DNA of 64,000 nucleotides from Desulfosporosinus sp. FKB (GTDB lineage Bacteria; Bacillota; Desulfitobacteriia; Desulfitobacteriales; Desulfitobacteriaceae): positions 1-64,000 of the forward strand of contig NZ_NADJ01000027.1 in assembly GCF_002196705.1 (NCBI RefSeq). The letters run 5' to 3'. The position numbers were made by a program, and so were the translations under genes. The notes under the pieces are model-generated. The model did no database searches and was not told the DNA's origin. It saw nothing but the letters and a program-made list of their open reading frames with translations. Each line of letters starts with the position of its first letter. The first letter of the stretch is position 1. Positions 44,171 to 51,975 of this stretch are shown here, piece after piece.

Positions 44171-45547
44171 ATGTCTTCAACAAATTCCCTCCACAAGCAA
44201 CCCGCTAAACAACCGACGAATCTCCTTAACATTCGCTGGCTTAAACGATTTCTCACGAGCTACTTTTATCCTCGGATTTTCCAATGGATTACGGTGATCG
44301 TTTTTGCTGTGATTATGTTTGAGACCCTCGCAGGACCTTCGGCTGTTGACAATAATTTTGGTTCTGCTGCAACCTGGGTTCTTTGGTGGCCGTTAATCCC
44401 TTTTTTCTTTTTCCTCCTGGGACGCTTCTGGTGCGGAATTTGCCCGTTCGCCTGGGTGAGTGATTTAACACAAAAGCTTTTCGGGGCCAATCTCAAAGTT
44501 CCCAATTTTATTAAGAAAAATGGCCTTTGGATCATTGATATTACCTTTATTTTAATCACTTGGTCCGATCATATTTGGGGGATTGTGGAATCTCCGCGAG
44601 GATCCGGAACTCTCTTATTGCTCATCTTAGGCGGAGTAATGGTAAGTGCCTTACTTTTTGAACGCCGCACTTGGTGCCGTTATCTCTGTTTTCTCGGCAG
44701 TTTATCCGGCAACTATTCTCGAGCAGGTATGTTAGAACTGCGCGCTGATAAGAATGTTTGTAAAACTTGTAAAACACGTGATTGTTACAAAGGTGGGGCT
44801 AACGCACCAGGATGTCCGATGTTTGAATTTCCGATGGCTATGGAAAACAACGCCAATTGTAATCTCTGCGGCAGCTGTATCAAGAATTGCCCTCACGATT
44901 CAATTCGCTTAACCCCCCGTAAACCAACCAGTGAGTTCTGGTCGATGACCCGGGCTCGTTTCGAAGAATCCTTCTTAGCCATTGTTATCGTGGGAATTGT
45001 TTTCGTACAAAATGTTACCATGTTGGACTTTTACCCTGCTTTCCTCAAGTGGGTAGAAAAGACCTTAGGTATTGCTAATCAAGATGTTGCCTTCACACTG
45101 CTCTTTATCTTAGCCATGGCCACTCCTGTGTTACTTCTTTTCTCAGCAACAGCTCTTTCCAAACGCTTCACAGGTGAAACACTGCGTACTGCCTTTGCCC
45201 GCTTCGGTTACGCCGTCATTCCCCTAGACCTTGCCTCTCATATGGCCCATAACCTATTCCACCTGCTGGCGGAAGGGAAAGCAACCTACTATACCTTCAT
45301 GGGACTCTTTGGGGTGCATCTCGAAGGTTCAACCTCATTCGTTCCTGACCCGATCATTCAAGTAATGCAGTATTTCTTAGTCATCTCCGGAACACTTGGC
45401 TCCATGTATACGGCCTATCGTATCGCCAAAAGGAATTACGGCTTGGGCAAAGCCCTTTCCGTCTCTATCCCTTATCTTGTTGTCATCCTGCTCTTCGGTG
45501 TCTTAAACTATTTAACCTTTACCGTACGGATGGCAATGCGGATGTAA
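44171..45547 (+). CDS. NapH/NosR-like membrane ferredoxin
   Basis: A 458-residue membrane protein with about eight helices. It bears CGICPFAW and CRYLCFLG motifs typical of the NapH/NosR/CcoG-like branch, then a ferredoxin-like region with CKTCKTRDCYKGG and the [4Fe-4S] motif CNLCGSCIKNCP near residue 235. Such proteins pass electrons from quinol across or along the membrane, or help assemble copper enzymes. The ATG is chosen because GAGG lies 7 bases upstream; a GTG two codons earlier is too close to it. No terminal oxidoreductase gene is adjacent. Confidence 0.87.
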   Translation: MSSTNSLHKQPAKQPTNLLNIRWLKRFLTSYFYPRIFQWITVIVFAVIMFETLAGPSAVDNNFGSAATWVLWWPLIPFFFFLLGRFWCGICPFAWVSDLTQKLFGANLKVPNFIKKNGLWIIDITFILITWSDHIWGIVESPRGSGTLLLLILGGVMVSALLFERRTWCRYLCFLGSLSGNYSRAGMLELRADKNVCKTCKTRDCYKGGANAPGCPMFEFPMAMENNANCNLCGSCIKNCPHDSIRLTPRKPTSEFWSMTRARFEESFLAIVIVGIVFVQNVTMLDFYPAFLKWVEKTLGIANQDVAFTLLFILAMATPVLLLFSATALSKRFTGETLRTAFARFGYAVIPLDLASHMAHNLFHLLAEGKATYYTFMGLFGVHLEGSTSFVPDPIIQVMQYFLVISGTLGSMYTAYRIAKRNYGLGKALSVSIPYLVVILLFGVLNYLTFTVRMAMRM

Positions 45548-45611
45548 CTTCAGTTAATAGCTCATTTCAAGTTTGATTATTTTGATTATTATATAGAAGG
45601 AAGATTTTAAG

Positions 45612-45644
45612 ATGCCAGGACGTTTATTTAAAACATCCTGGCAT
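45612..45644 (+). terminator. terminator of the sigma-54 operon
   Basis: ATGCCAGGAcGTTT and AAACaTCCTGGCAT form a nearly perfect 14-bp stem with a 5-6 base loop, followed by TCCTGTTTT. Confidence 0.75.
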
Positions 45645-45655
45645 TCCTGTTTTAA

Positions 45656-45763
45656 CGACGAAGAAACGGGCTTCTCGATCCCGAAATTATAAAATTAAGT
45701 CAGGATTTGGATATATCTATAAATCAGTTTTATAGGCGTTCCCTGGATATAGTTCAGAAATAA
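45656..45763 (+). pseudogene. Spo0E-like phosphatase remnant
   Basis: A 35-codon frame without start codon or ribosome site contains GLLDPEIIKLSQDLDISINQ, which fits the SQELD-type motif of Spo0E aspartyl-phosphate phosphatases. Such genes are short, but the first helix is missing here. Confidence 0.4.
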
Positions 45764-45817
45764 CTCGGTCAATACAACAAAAGACTAAACAATTTTGTAA
45801 ATAAATTCAATTAAGAA

Positions 45818-45991
45818 ATGGCAAATATTGCTGCGTCTTTTGCAAACTACAAGGCTAAATATATCTCGAGTGCACAAATTAGAAAGAACGCTACCCAGTT
45901 TATTAATGAAACGCGTTCTATAATCTCCAACTTACGCATTCGTCTTAATCATGAAGACAAGCAGCTATATCCCCTAGTAAAAAACCTTTAA
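45818..45991 (+). pseudogene. 57-residue helical protein, possible hemerythrin-like C-terminal scrap
   Basis: The ATG frame ends RLNHEDKQLYPLVKNL. The H-E-D-K-x-L-Y-P-L pattern is the last metal-ligand helix of hemerythrin-like HHE domains. The earlier histidine ligands are absent and the ribosome site is poor, so it is probably a tail fragment. Confidence 0.45.
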
Positions 45992-46373
45992 AAGCCATAA
46001 ACTCAGTAACGTATATTCACCCTAACCGTTAATTTAGCGAGCGAAATAATACTGTATTATTCTCTTGTCACTACTTAGGTTTAGGGCAATTAATGATATA
46101 ATCAATAAGAAAAAGAACTAACAAAATCGGCTTCAAAAGTAAAGTTACTCTTTCTAGAATGAACTATCCAAGCCCAAAGTCTCTTTTATACTAATTTTGG
46201 GGTGATTAAAAGAACGTTTATCTTCTTAACTATTGATTTAATGTGTTTTCGATATCTATTTTTCACTTAATTCAGAAATATTTACCCATGGAATTTAAAA
46301 TTGATGTTTAATGCCTCATATTATCTAACTCGAGACTACCGAGAGTCTATAATTTTTATTCTTAGGAGGATTT
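45992..46373. other. AT-rich upstream region of the hydratase gene
   Basis: No gene seen. It ends with a good AGGAGG ribosome site before the hydratase ATG. Several TATAAT-like hexamers occur, none with a convincing -35 box. Confidence 0.4.
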
Positions 46374-48665
46374 ATGATTCGTATTATTAACCATGGAACA
46401 TATCTTTTAAAAGGAAAAGATTTGTTTGAAAAAGAAAATGCCGCTATAGCTGATCGAAACTTGGAACCTCAAAGTGCTCGTAAAAATACTATCGCGTATA
46501 AAATACTTTCACAACACAACACTTCTGGTGACAATGAAAAGATAAAAATTCGCTTCGACGCTCTAGCTTCACATGATATCACCTATGTAGGAATCATTCA
46601 GACCGCTCGTGCCAGCGGACTGACTAAGTTTCCGATACCTTATGCTTTAACCAATTGCCATAACAGCCTGTGTGCAGTTGGAGGAACGATTAATGAGGAT
46701 GATCATGTTTTCGGACTATCGGCTGCCCAAAAATACGGAGGCGTCTATGTTCCCGCTCATCAGGCTGTCATTCATCAATACGTAAGAGAAACAATGACCC
46801 GCTGCGGAAATATGATTCTTGGATCAGACAGTCATACTAGATATGGTGCCCTGGGGACGATGGGAATTGGTGAAGGCGGACCGGAATTAGTTAAGCAGAT
46901 TTTAGAAAAAACCTATGATATAACTTATCCTGAAATTATTGCCGTATATATGGAGGGAAAACCCAGACCGGGCGTAGGACCGCAGGATATTGCACTTGCT
47001 ATTATCGGTGCCGTATTTAAGAGTGGTTTCGTCAAAAATAAGGTCCTGGAATTTGTTGGTCCTGGGATTAAGAATTTGTCGATGGATTTCAGAAACGGCA
47101 TTGACGTTATGACTACTGAAACTACCTGCTTAAGTTCAATTTGGACCACAGATGATAAAGTAAAGGAATACTTTGCCATCCATGGACGTGCCGAATCTTA
47201 TGCTAAGCTCGAACCGGGAGAAATAGCATACTACGACGGAGCAGTTATTGTTGATCTGGACAAAATCGTCCCAATGATAGCTTTACCGTTTCATCCAAGC
47301 AATGTGTTTCCCATCGCTGATTTAAACCAAAACCTCTCTGATATCTTACGAGTTGTAGAAGAAGAAGGCCAAAAGCAAATCGATAATCCGTCAATCCATT
47401 TTAACTTAACGAAGAATATTGACAATGGCAGATTAAAAGTTGATCAGGCCATTGTTGCCGGCTGTGCAGGCGGTTCTTATGAAAACCTTGTTGACGTTGC
47501 CTCAATCGTGGAAAATCATTCTTTAGGTAATGACAGCTTGTCCTTAAGTGTTTATCCGGCAAGCCAGCCAATCTATCTTGAATTGGTCAAAAACGGAACT
47601 ATGGCCAAATTGATGACTGCCGGAGCTATTATAAAAACTGCCTTTTGCGGACCATGTTTTGGCGCGGGAGATGTACCGGCTAACGGTAATCTAAGTATAA
47701 GACATGCAACTCGAAACTTCCCCAATCGTGAAGGATCAAAACCCGGTGATGGACAGCTTTCCTCAGTTGCTCTGATGGATGCCAGGTCTATTGCTGCAAC
47801 TGCAGTTAACGGAGGATATTTAACACCTGCGACTGACCTTGATTTTGCCCCTGCCGATTTACCCTATAGCTTTGACCGTAAAATTTACGCTAATAGGGTC
47901 TATAACGGCTTCAGTCAACCTCAGCCCGAAAAAGGTCTGAAATTCGGGCCTAATATCGCTGAGTGGCCAAAGATGATTGCCCTGCCGGAGAATCTGCTGT
48001 TAAAGGTAGCTTGTGTGATTAATGATCCGGTCACAACGACTGATGAACTAATTCCATCCGGCGAGACATCTTCCTATCGTTCAAATCCGCTCAAACTTGC
48101 CGAATTCACGTTATCGAGAAAAGACCCTCAATATGTTCAAAGAGCTAAAGACGTTCAAAGAATAGAGTTGGAACGTCAAAATTATGTTTCTAGTGATACC
48201 TCACTCCTTTCCCCTTCATTAAAAGAACTTTGTGCTTTCCTAGCAAGTCTTCCTTTAGAAAAAGCGGAAGAAGTTCTTAAAGAAACAGGAATTGGCACAA
48301 CCATTTTTGCGGTAAAACCTGGAGATGGTTCGGCCAGGGAACAAGCTGCTTCTTGCCAGAAGGTTTTAGGCGGTTGGGCTAATATTGCTGCAGAATATGC
48401 AACAAAACGTTATCGCAGTAACTTAATCAACTGGGGCATACTGCCCTTTACACTGCGTAATCCTGATCAAATGGTTTTTGGGGTTGACGATCTGATCTTT
48501 ATCCCCAATGTTAAGGAAAAGTTAATGAACGGAGATGAAATCTTCCCTGTTCAACTTATTAGCCCTCAAGGGAATCGCGCAATAGAATTAATGTTAACCA
48601 ATTTAACTAAGGAGGAAAGAGAAATCATTCTTAGTGGATGCTTAATCAACTATTATTCTAAGTAA
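46374..48665 (+). CDS. aconitase-superfamily hydratase (YbhJ-like)
   Basis: A 763-residue protein of the aconitase superfamily, organised like E. coli YbhJ rather than true aconitase. LGSDSHTRYGALGTMGIGEGG carries the conserved Asp-Ser-His-Thr block. Cluster cysteines are present in AGCAGGS and FCGPCFGAGD, and the C-terminal swivel domain follows. The physiological substrate of YbhJ-type proteins is not established; hydration or dehydration of a tricarboxylate-like acid is likely. AGGAGG precedes the ATG. It is monocistronic, ended by a strong terminator. Confidence 0.85.
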   Translation: MIRIINHGTYLLKGKDLFEKENAAIADRNLEPQSARKNTIAYKILSQHNTSGDNEKIKIRFDALASHDITYVGIIQTARASGLTKFPIPYALTNCHNSLCAVGGTINEDDHVFGLSAAQKYGGVYVPAHQAVIHQYVRETMTRCGNMILGSDSHTRYGALGTMGIGEGGPELVKQILEKTYDITYPEIIAVYMEGKPRPGVGPQDIALAIIGAVFKSGFVKNKVLEFVGPGIKNLSMDFRNGIDVMTTETTCLSSIWTTDDKVKEYFAIHGRAESYAKLEPGEIAYYDGAVIVDLDKIVPMIALPFHPSNVFPIADLNQNLSDILRVVEEEGQKQIDNPSIHFNLTKNIDNGRLKVDQAIVAGCAGGSYENLVDVASIVENHSLGNDSLSLSVYPASQPIYLELVKNGTMAKLMTAGAIIKTAFCGPCFGAGDVPANGNLSIRHATRNFPNREGSKPGDGQLSSVALMDARSIAATAVNGGYLTPATDLDFAPADLPYSFDRKIYANRVYNGFSQPQPEKGLKFGPNIAEWPKMIALPENLLLKVACVINDPVTTTDELIPSGETSSYRSNPLKLAEFTLSRKDPQYVQRAKDVQRIELERQNYVSSDTSLLSPSLKELCAFLASLPLEKAEEVLKETGIGTTIFAVKPGDGSAREQAASCQKVLGGWANIAAEYATKRYRSNLINWGILPFTLRNPDQMVFGVDDLIFIPNVKEKLMNGDEIFPVQLISPQGNRAIELMLTNLTKEEREIILSGCLINYYSK

Positions 48666-48712
48666 ACGATAGTGATATGTAATCACTGTTCAGATGAGGC
48701 ATAATAATCGTA

Positions 48713-48753
48713 AAGGGTGTAATAATCGGCTGCTTCTGCCGATTTACACCCTT
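48713..48753 (+). terminator. terminator of the hydratase gene
   Basis: AAGGGTGTAAtAATCGGC pairs with GCCGATTtACACCCTT around a short loop and is followed by GAATTTTTT. Confidence 0.85.
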
Positions 48754-48875
48754 GAATTTTTTCTGATAAGACTAATAAATAAGTGCTAAAATGATAAATC
48801 TAATTATGCAAACTAATATGTCCTAATACGTCCAAAATCCCTCATATTATAATCTGACCACTATATGAATTAATA

Positions 48876-48904
48876 AGGCCGTAAAGAAATTTTCTTCACG
48901 GCCT
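48876..48904 (-). terminator. terminator of the DUF169 cluster
   Basis: AGGCCGT...ACGGCCT with inner AAGAAA/TTTCTT forms a 13-bp stem downstream of the DUF169 gene on the minus strand. The T-run is broken. Confidence 0.6.
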
Positions 48905-48989
48905 ACATTGCTAGTGACAAACTATAAATTAGCTATCTGAGTCTCTTCCAAAATTGTAATAATTCCCTTGATATCTTCTGGCTTTCGGC

Positions 48990-49775
48990 CTATTCTACGT
49001 CTTTGAAGCGTATCATCGGGCATTTTTTGCAAGCATCGAGTCCAGGCCACTCGGTACCGTTATAAGGGAAGGATGCACCGCCCATTACTTCTGTACGGTG
49101 AGCTAATTGACGTGCCACACCAAGGATTTGATCGCCCGGGATAAAGACGTTGACTTCCCCTTTTTCCGTTTTGCCAGAAGTATAACTTCCGGAACACATC
49201 GTGTTCATATTTGGTTTGTGATTAAGATAGGACCACACAGAACCTCCGCAAACGGCGGAATTAACGGTATAATTGAATTGAAGCGGATGTACATGATAAG
49301 CGCCAACAAAATCATTCAGAATATGATAAGCTTGCAGCGGATTGCAGACAAACATAACTACATCAGGTTCAACCGGGGTTTTGGCCAGCGGGGCGGTCAT
49401 AAATTCCTTTACTTCCCCCATCGGCAGACGTGGTTTACTGAGCATTACTTCTTTGGCATATTCATCGTCAACGACATATTTGAAATGACCTTTAGCTTCT
49501 TCGTCAGATGGGGCTGTATAGCCAAAACTGGTCAGACAATTTTCACATAAAATATTGTTGTTATTACCTTTTAACACGTAATTGGCCATACGGGAAGCCG
49601 CTGTAAACTGACAGAATGTCATTTTGGCAGCTGCCTTTTTTTCAGCTGGATATTTATTGGCTTCTTCTTCAGATTTAAAAAACTTAATCGCAACAGGATG
49701 ATAATCAAGTTTTAACAGACGTTCAAACAATTCCTGTGCTTCGGCATAGGTCATATCTGTATTGGCATTCGACAA
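48990..49775 (-). CDS. DUF169 family protein
   Basis: A 261-residue DUF169 protein. HPVAIKFF near the N-terminus and conserved cysteines in TFCQFT, LCENCL, VCNP, AVCGGS, TMCSGS and the final CKKCPM are visible. The cysteine number suggests a metal or Fe-S site, but the family's function is unknown. It starts at TTG with AAAGGAGAAGG upstream. It is in line with a TauE/SafE exporter and a small membrane protein, so a role in sulfur-compound handling is a fair guess only. Confidence 0.85.
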   Translation of the reverse strand: MSNANTDMTYAEAQELFERLLKLDYHPVAIKFFKSEEEANKYPAEKKAAAKMTFCQFTAASRMANYVLKGNNNNILCENCLTSFGYTAPSDEEAKGHFKYVVDDEYAKEVMLSKPRLPMGEVKEFMTAPLAKTPVEPDVVMFVCNPLQAYHILNDFVGAYHVHPLQFNYTVNSAVCGGSVWSYLNHKPNMNTMCSGSYTSGKTEKGEVNVFIPGDQILGVARQLAHRTEVMGGASFPYNGTEWPGLDACKKCPMIRFKDVE

Positions 49776-49869
49776 TTTAACCTTCTCCTTTCAAACTAGA
49801 AGCAGAAACTTCTCAACATATAATATAGTCTTCTATAATATAGCACCTTCTTGGTTTAGCGGGGCAAGA

Positions 49870-50826
49870 TTAGATAATTCTGAACCCAAAAGCGTGCAGG
49901 ATCATTGGTCCAAATACATAACCAATACCGATGTATGTGAGAACTACAGCCAAAAAGCCTTTAAGGTAAATACCTTTGATATACTTAGAAAGAATAGGAC
50001 CGAGGTAAGATCCAACCAGGATGCCGATTAATTCAAAGCCAACCATCGGTAAATCCAGTTTGCTTCCCATACGGAGATAATTACTAATACTAGTCAGAGA
50101 AGAAATTACGATGGACATGGTCGAAGTACCTGCAACGATGAACATTGGGAAACCAAGAGCGCTGCTCAGGAACGGTACGAGAAGGAATCCGCCGCCGACG
50201 CCGAGTGCTGCTGAGATAATGGCGACAAAAATTCCGGCCAGAAAAGGAGCAAGGGTATTATAACGGAAAGTTTCTCCGGCAAACGTAAAGGTGTTGCTGA
50301 TGCCCATTTCGCTGAAGTTAACGCCGATTTCTTTAATCTCACTCATTTTACCGGCTGCTTTCAGTTCTTTAACTTTTGCTTCAAATGCTTTAGTTGCCTT
50401 TTTTACTTTTTGTTGTTTTTCCCGGAATTTAGGAGTCATTTCATACCACATACGTCCGGCAATAACGAAGGTGATCAAGCCAAAGACCGGCTGATAGGAT
50501 GCCATATCCTGCAAATAAGTGTGGGAAAGCCAGGAACCGAGCAGTGCTCCGATGATACCGCCTACCCCTAAACTTACAGCTGCAGGAATCACGAGGCGTC
50601 TTTCCCGCAAATATAACGGCGTAGAGATGATCGGGCTGACCAAGGTGAGAATCTGGTTCATTGGTTTAATTACATTAGCCTTTTTCATACCAAAGATAGT
50701 AATGTGTCCCACACCGGCCAAGATCCCGCCGGCAGCTCCAATGGTCGAAAATACGAATCCAACAAATGCCATCCAGATAATAACTACGATAGGGTTTACG
50801 GTAACACCCGCAATATGAAAGAACAT
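49870..50826 (-). CDS. TauE/SafE family sulfite/anion exporter
   Basis: A 318-residue membrane protein with eight to nine helices and the two family repeats: STIGAAGGILAGVGH near residue 25 and SAALGVGGGFLLVPFLS near residue 205. A charged cytoplasmic loop of about 50 residues lies between them. Members export sulfite, sulfoacetate or similar anions. GGAGGTGC precedes the ATG. It is preceded by a small membrane protein gene 30 bases upstream and followed by the DUF169 gene. Confidence 0.88.
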   Translation of the reverse strand: MFFHIAGVTVNPIVVIIWMAFVGFVFSTIGAAGGILAGVGHITIFGMKKANVIKPMNQILTLVSPIISTPLYLRERRLVIPAAVSLGVGGIIGALLGSWLSHTYLQDMASYQPVFGLITFVIAGRMWYEMTPKFREKQQKVKKATKAFEAKVKELKAAGKMSEIKEIGVNFSEMGISNTFTFAGETFRYNTLAPFLAGIFVAIISAALGVGGGFLLVPFLSSALGFPMFIVAGTSTMSIVISSLTSISNYLRMGSKLDLPMVGFELIGILVGSYLGPILSKYIKGIYLKGFLAVVLTYIGIGYVFGPMILHAFGFRII

Positions 50827-50856
50827 TTCTTTGCACCTCCAAAAATTCTATCCTGC

Positions 50857-51264
50857 TTATCGAGTTACAGGATGAGCCTGAACACTGCCGGAAAACTTTC
50901 GCAGCAACCGGCGACCAACGTAGTAAGCAATCATTACTAAAGGATACCAGATAATTACAGAGACATGATTGCCGATCACGGGTAAATCAAATGGCAGCGT
51001 AAAGTACGGCAGCCATAAACTTATGAATCCCATGATAAAGAAGTGGGGGATTAGAAAACCAATGCCGTCAAGAAAAGACCAAGACAAGTATTCACAGAAC
51101 ATCTCGTTTAGCTCCCTTTGCAGCAGCGTGTACATGTCCTTATTATCATGTTCATATGCTAAAGAAGCTAATTCCCGGTATTCGACCATTCTGGCCATTA
51201 GTTTATCTTGTTTCTTACGGTGAGGGTGTAATACTTTATCAATAATTTCAAACCCAGCCAACAT
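50857..51264 (-). CDS. small membrane protein of the TauE-DUF169 cluster
   Basis: A 135-residue protein with a charged N-terminal helix (HPHRKKQDKLMARM) and two to three membrane helices in the second half. The ATG is chosen because GAGG lies 8 bases upstream. The same frame continues upstream through a TAG stop to a much stronger ribosome site and ATG at 51351, so the annotated protein may be the downstream part of a longer one. Family not recognised. It is 30 bases from the exporter gene. Confidence 0.65.
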   Translation of the reverse strand: MLAGFEIIDKVLHPHRKKQDKLMARMVEYRELASLAYEHDNKDMYTLLQRELNEMFCEYLSWSFLDGIGFLIPHFFIMGFISLWLPYFTLPFDLPVIGNHVSVIIWYPLVMIAYYVGRRLLRKFSGSVQAHPVTR

Positions 51265-51303
51265 AACTAACACCTCACTTATTGGGACAATTTTGTTCTT
51301 CCC

Positions 51304-51351
51304 CTAAACTTCACGACCAGTTTTAGCATCCCTATACATTTGCCTGGCCAT
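51304..51351 (-). other. 15-codon upstream open frame in phase with the membrane protein
   Basis: AAAAGGAGGTTG, a near-perfect ribosome site, precedes ATG GCC AGG, which runs 15 codons to TAG. Thirteen codons later, in the same frame, the membrane protein's ATG occurs. It is either a leader peptide, a nonsense-mutated N-terminus or, less likely, a read-through site. Confidence 0.5.
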
Positions 51352-51425
51352 CAACCTCCTTTTCGTAATATCTTAAGCTTGTGTATATTATAACAAGATA
51401 TAATACCCGCAAATGTCTGACGAGT

Positions 51426-51486
51426 GACTAAAAAGATGTTATCTTCATGACATTATTATTGTCGTGAAGATGACATCTTTTTAGTC
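51426..51486 (+). ncRNA. 27-bp stem-loop, candidate structured RNA or leader
   Basis: Two 27-base arms (gactaaaaagatgttatc... and its partner ending ...catctttttagtc) enclose a 7-base loop. The only two mismatches at DNA level become G-U pairs if the + strand is transcribed, and A-C mismatches on the other strand. It lies in the divergent region upstream of the YjcZ-like genes. There is no T-run after it, so a simple terminator is not obvious. Confidence 0.5.
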
Positions 51487-51610
51487 TCCCCTGCAAGAAT
51501 GTTTTCAATATCCTTCTGAATTAAGGGTTGGCAAAATATTTGTAAGACAATTTCCCTTATTTCCATCTCTTACATATCTTATGGTATAACTGGTAAAGGA
51601 GGAAATAATA

Positions 51611-51721
51611 ATGGCATTAGGAACAGGTTTTGCTGGTGCTTGTGGAACAGGATACGGTGCAGGAATTGCTATCGTTGTTGTAATTATTCTTCTGCTTATT
51701 GCAATGGGTATCGTATTTTAA
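51611..51721 (+). CDS. YjcZ-like sporulation mini-protein
   Basis: A 36-residue peptide with a Gly/Ala-rich start (GTGFAGACGTGYGAG) and a single membrane helix (IVVVIILLLIAMGIVF). That is the pattern of the YjcZ family of small sporulation proteins in Firmicutes. AAAGGAGGAAATAATA precedes the ATG. A similar gene follows 20 bases later. Too short for most gene callers. Confidence 0.75.
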   Translation: MALGTGFAGACGTGYGAGIAIVVVIILLLIAMGIVF

Positions 51722-51741
51722 TTCTGAAAGGAGATAAAATA

Positions 51742-51885
51742 ATGTACGGATATGGTGTTGGTGGTTACGGTGTTGGCGGAGCATGCTGCGCTCCGGTTGC
51801 AGGCTTTGGTGTTGGTCGCTGTGTAGGCGTAGGAATTATCGCGATAGCAATTTTAATTCTCATCGCTTTAGGCGTTATCTTCTAG
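51742..51885 (+). CDS. second YjcZ-like sporulation mini-protein
   Basis: A 47-residue paralogue: a Tyr-Gly-Val repeat start (MYGYGVGGYGVGG), ACCAP in the middle and a C-terminal membrane helix ending GVIF. GAAAGGAGAT lies 8 bases before the ATG, which decides against longer in-frame starts. It forms a two-gene unit with the upstream gene, ended by a hairpin. Confidence 0.75.
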   Translation: MYGYGVGGYGVGGACCAPVAGFGVGRCVGVGIIAIAILILIALGVIF

Positions 51886-51891
51886 AATTAC

Positions 51892-51927
51892 AGCAGGCTA
51901 TCATCCGCTAAAGGTGATAGCCTGCTT
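51892..51927 (+). terminator. terminator of the YjcZ-like pair
   Basis: AGCAGGCTATCA and TGATAGCCTGCT pair perfectly around a short loop, 7 bases after the stop; TTCATTTT follows. Confidence 0.8.
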
Positions 51928-51975
51928 CATTTTACTCTGATGATTAAATCAAACATACTAAGATTGAGTGTTAAA

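Noticed and set aside
51304-51306. TAG read as a pyrrolysine codon
   Set aside because: No pyl genes in the window and no known Pyl protein family here; kept only as one of three explanations.
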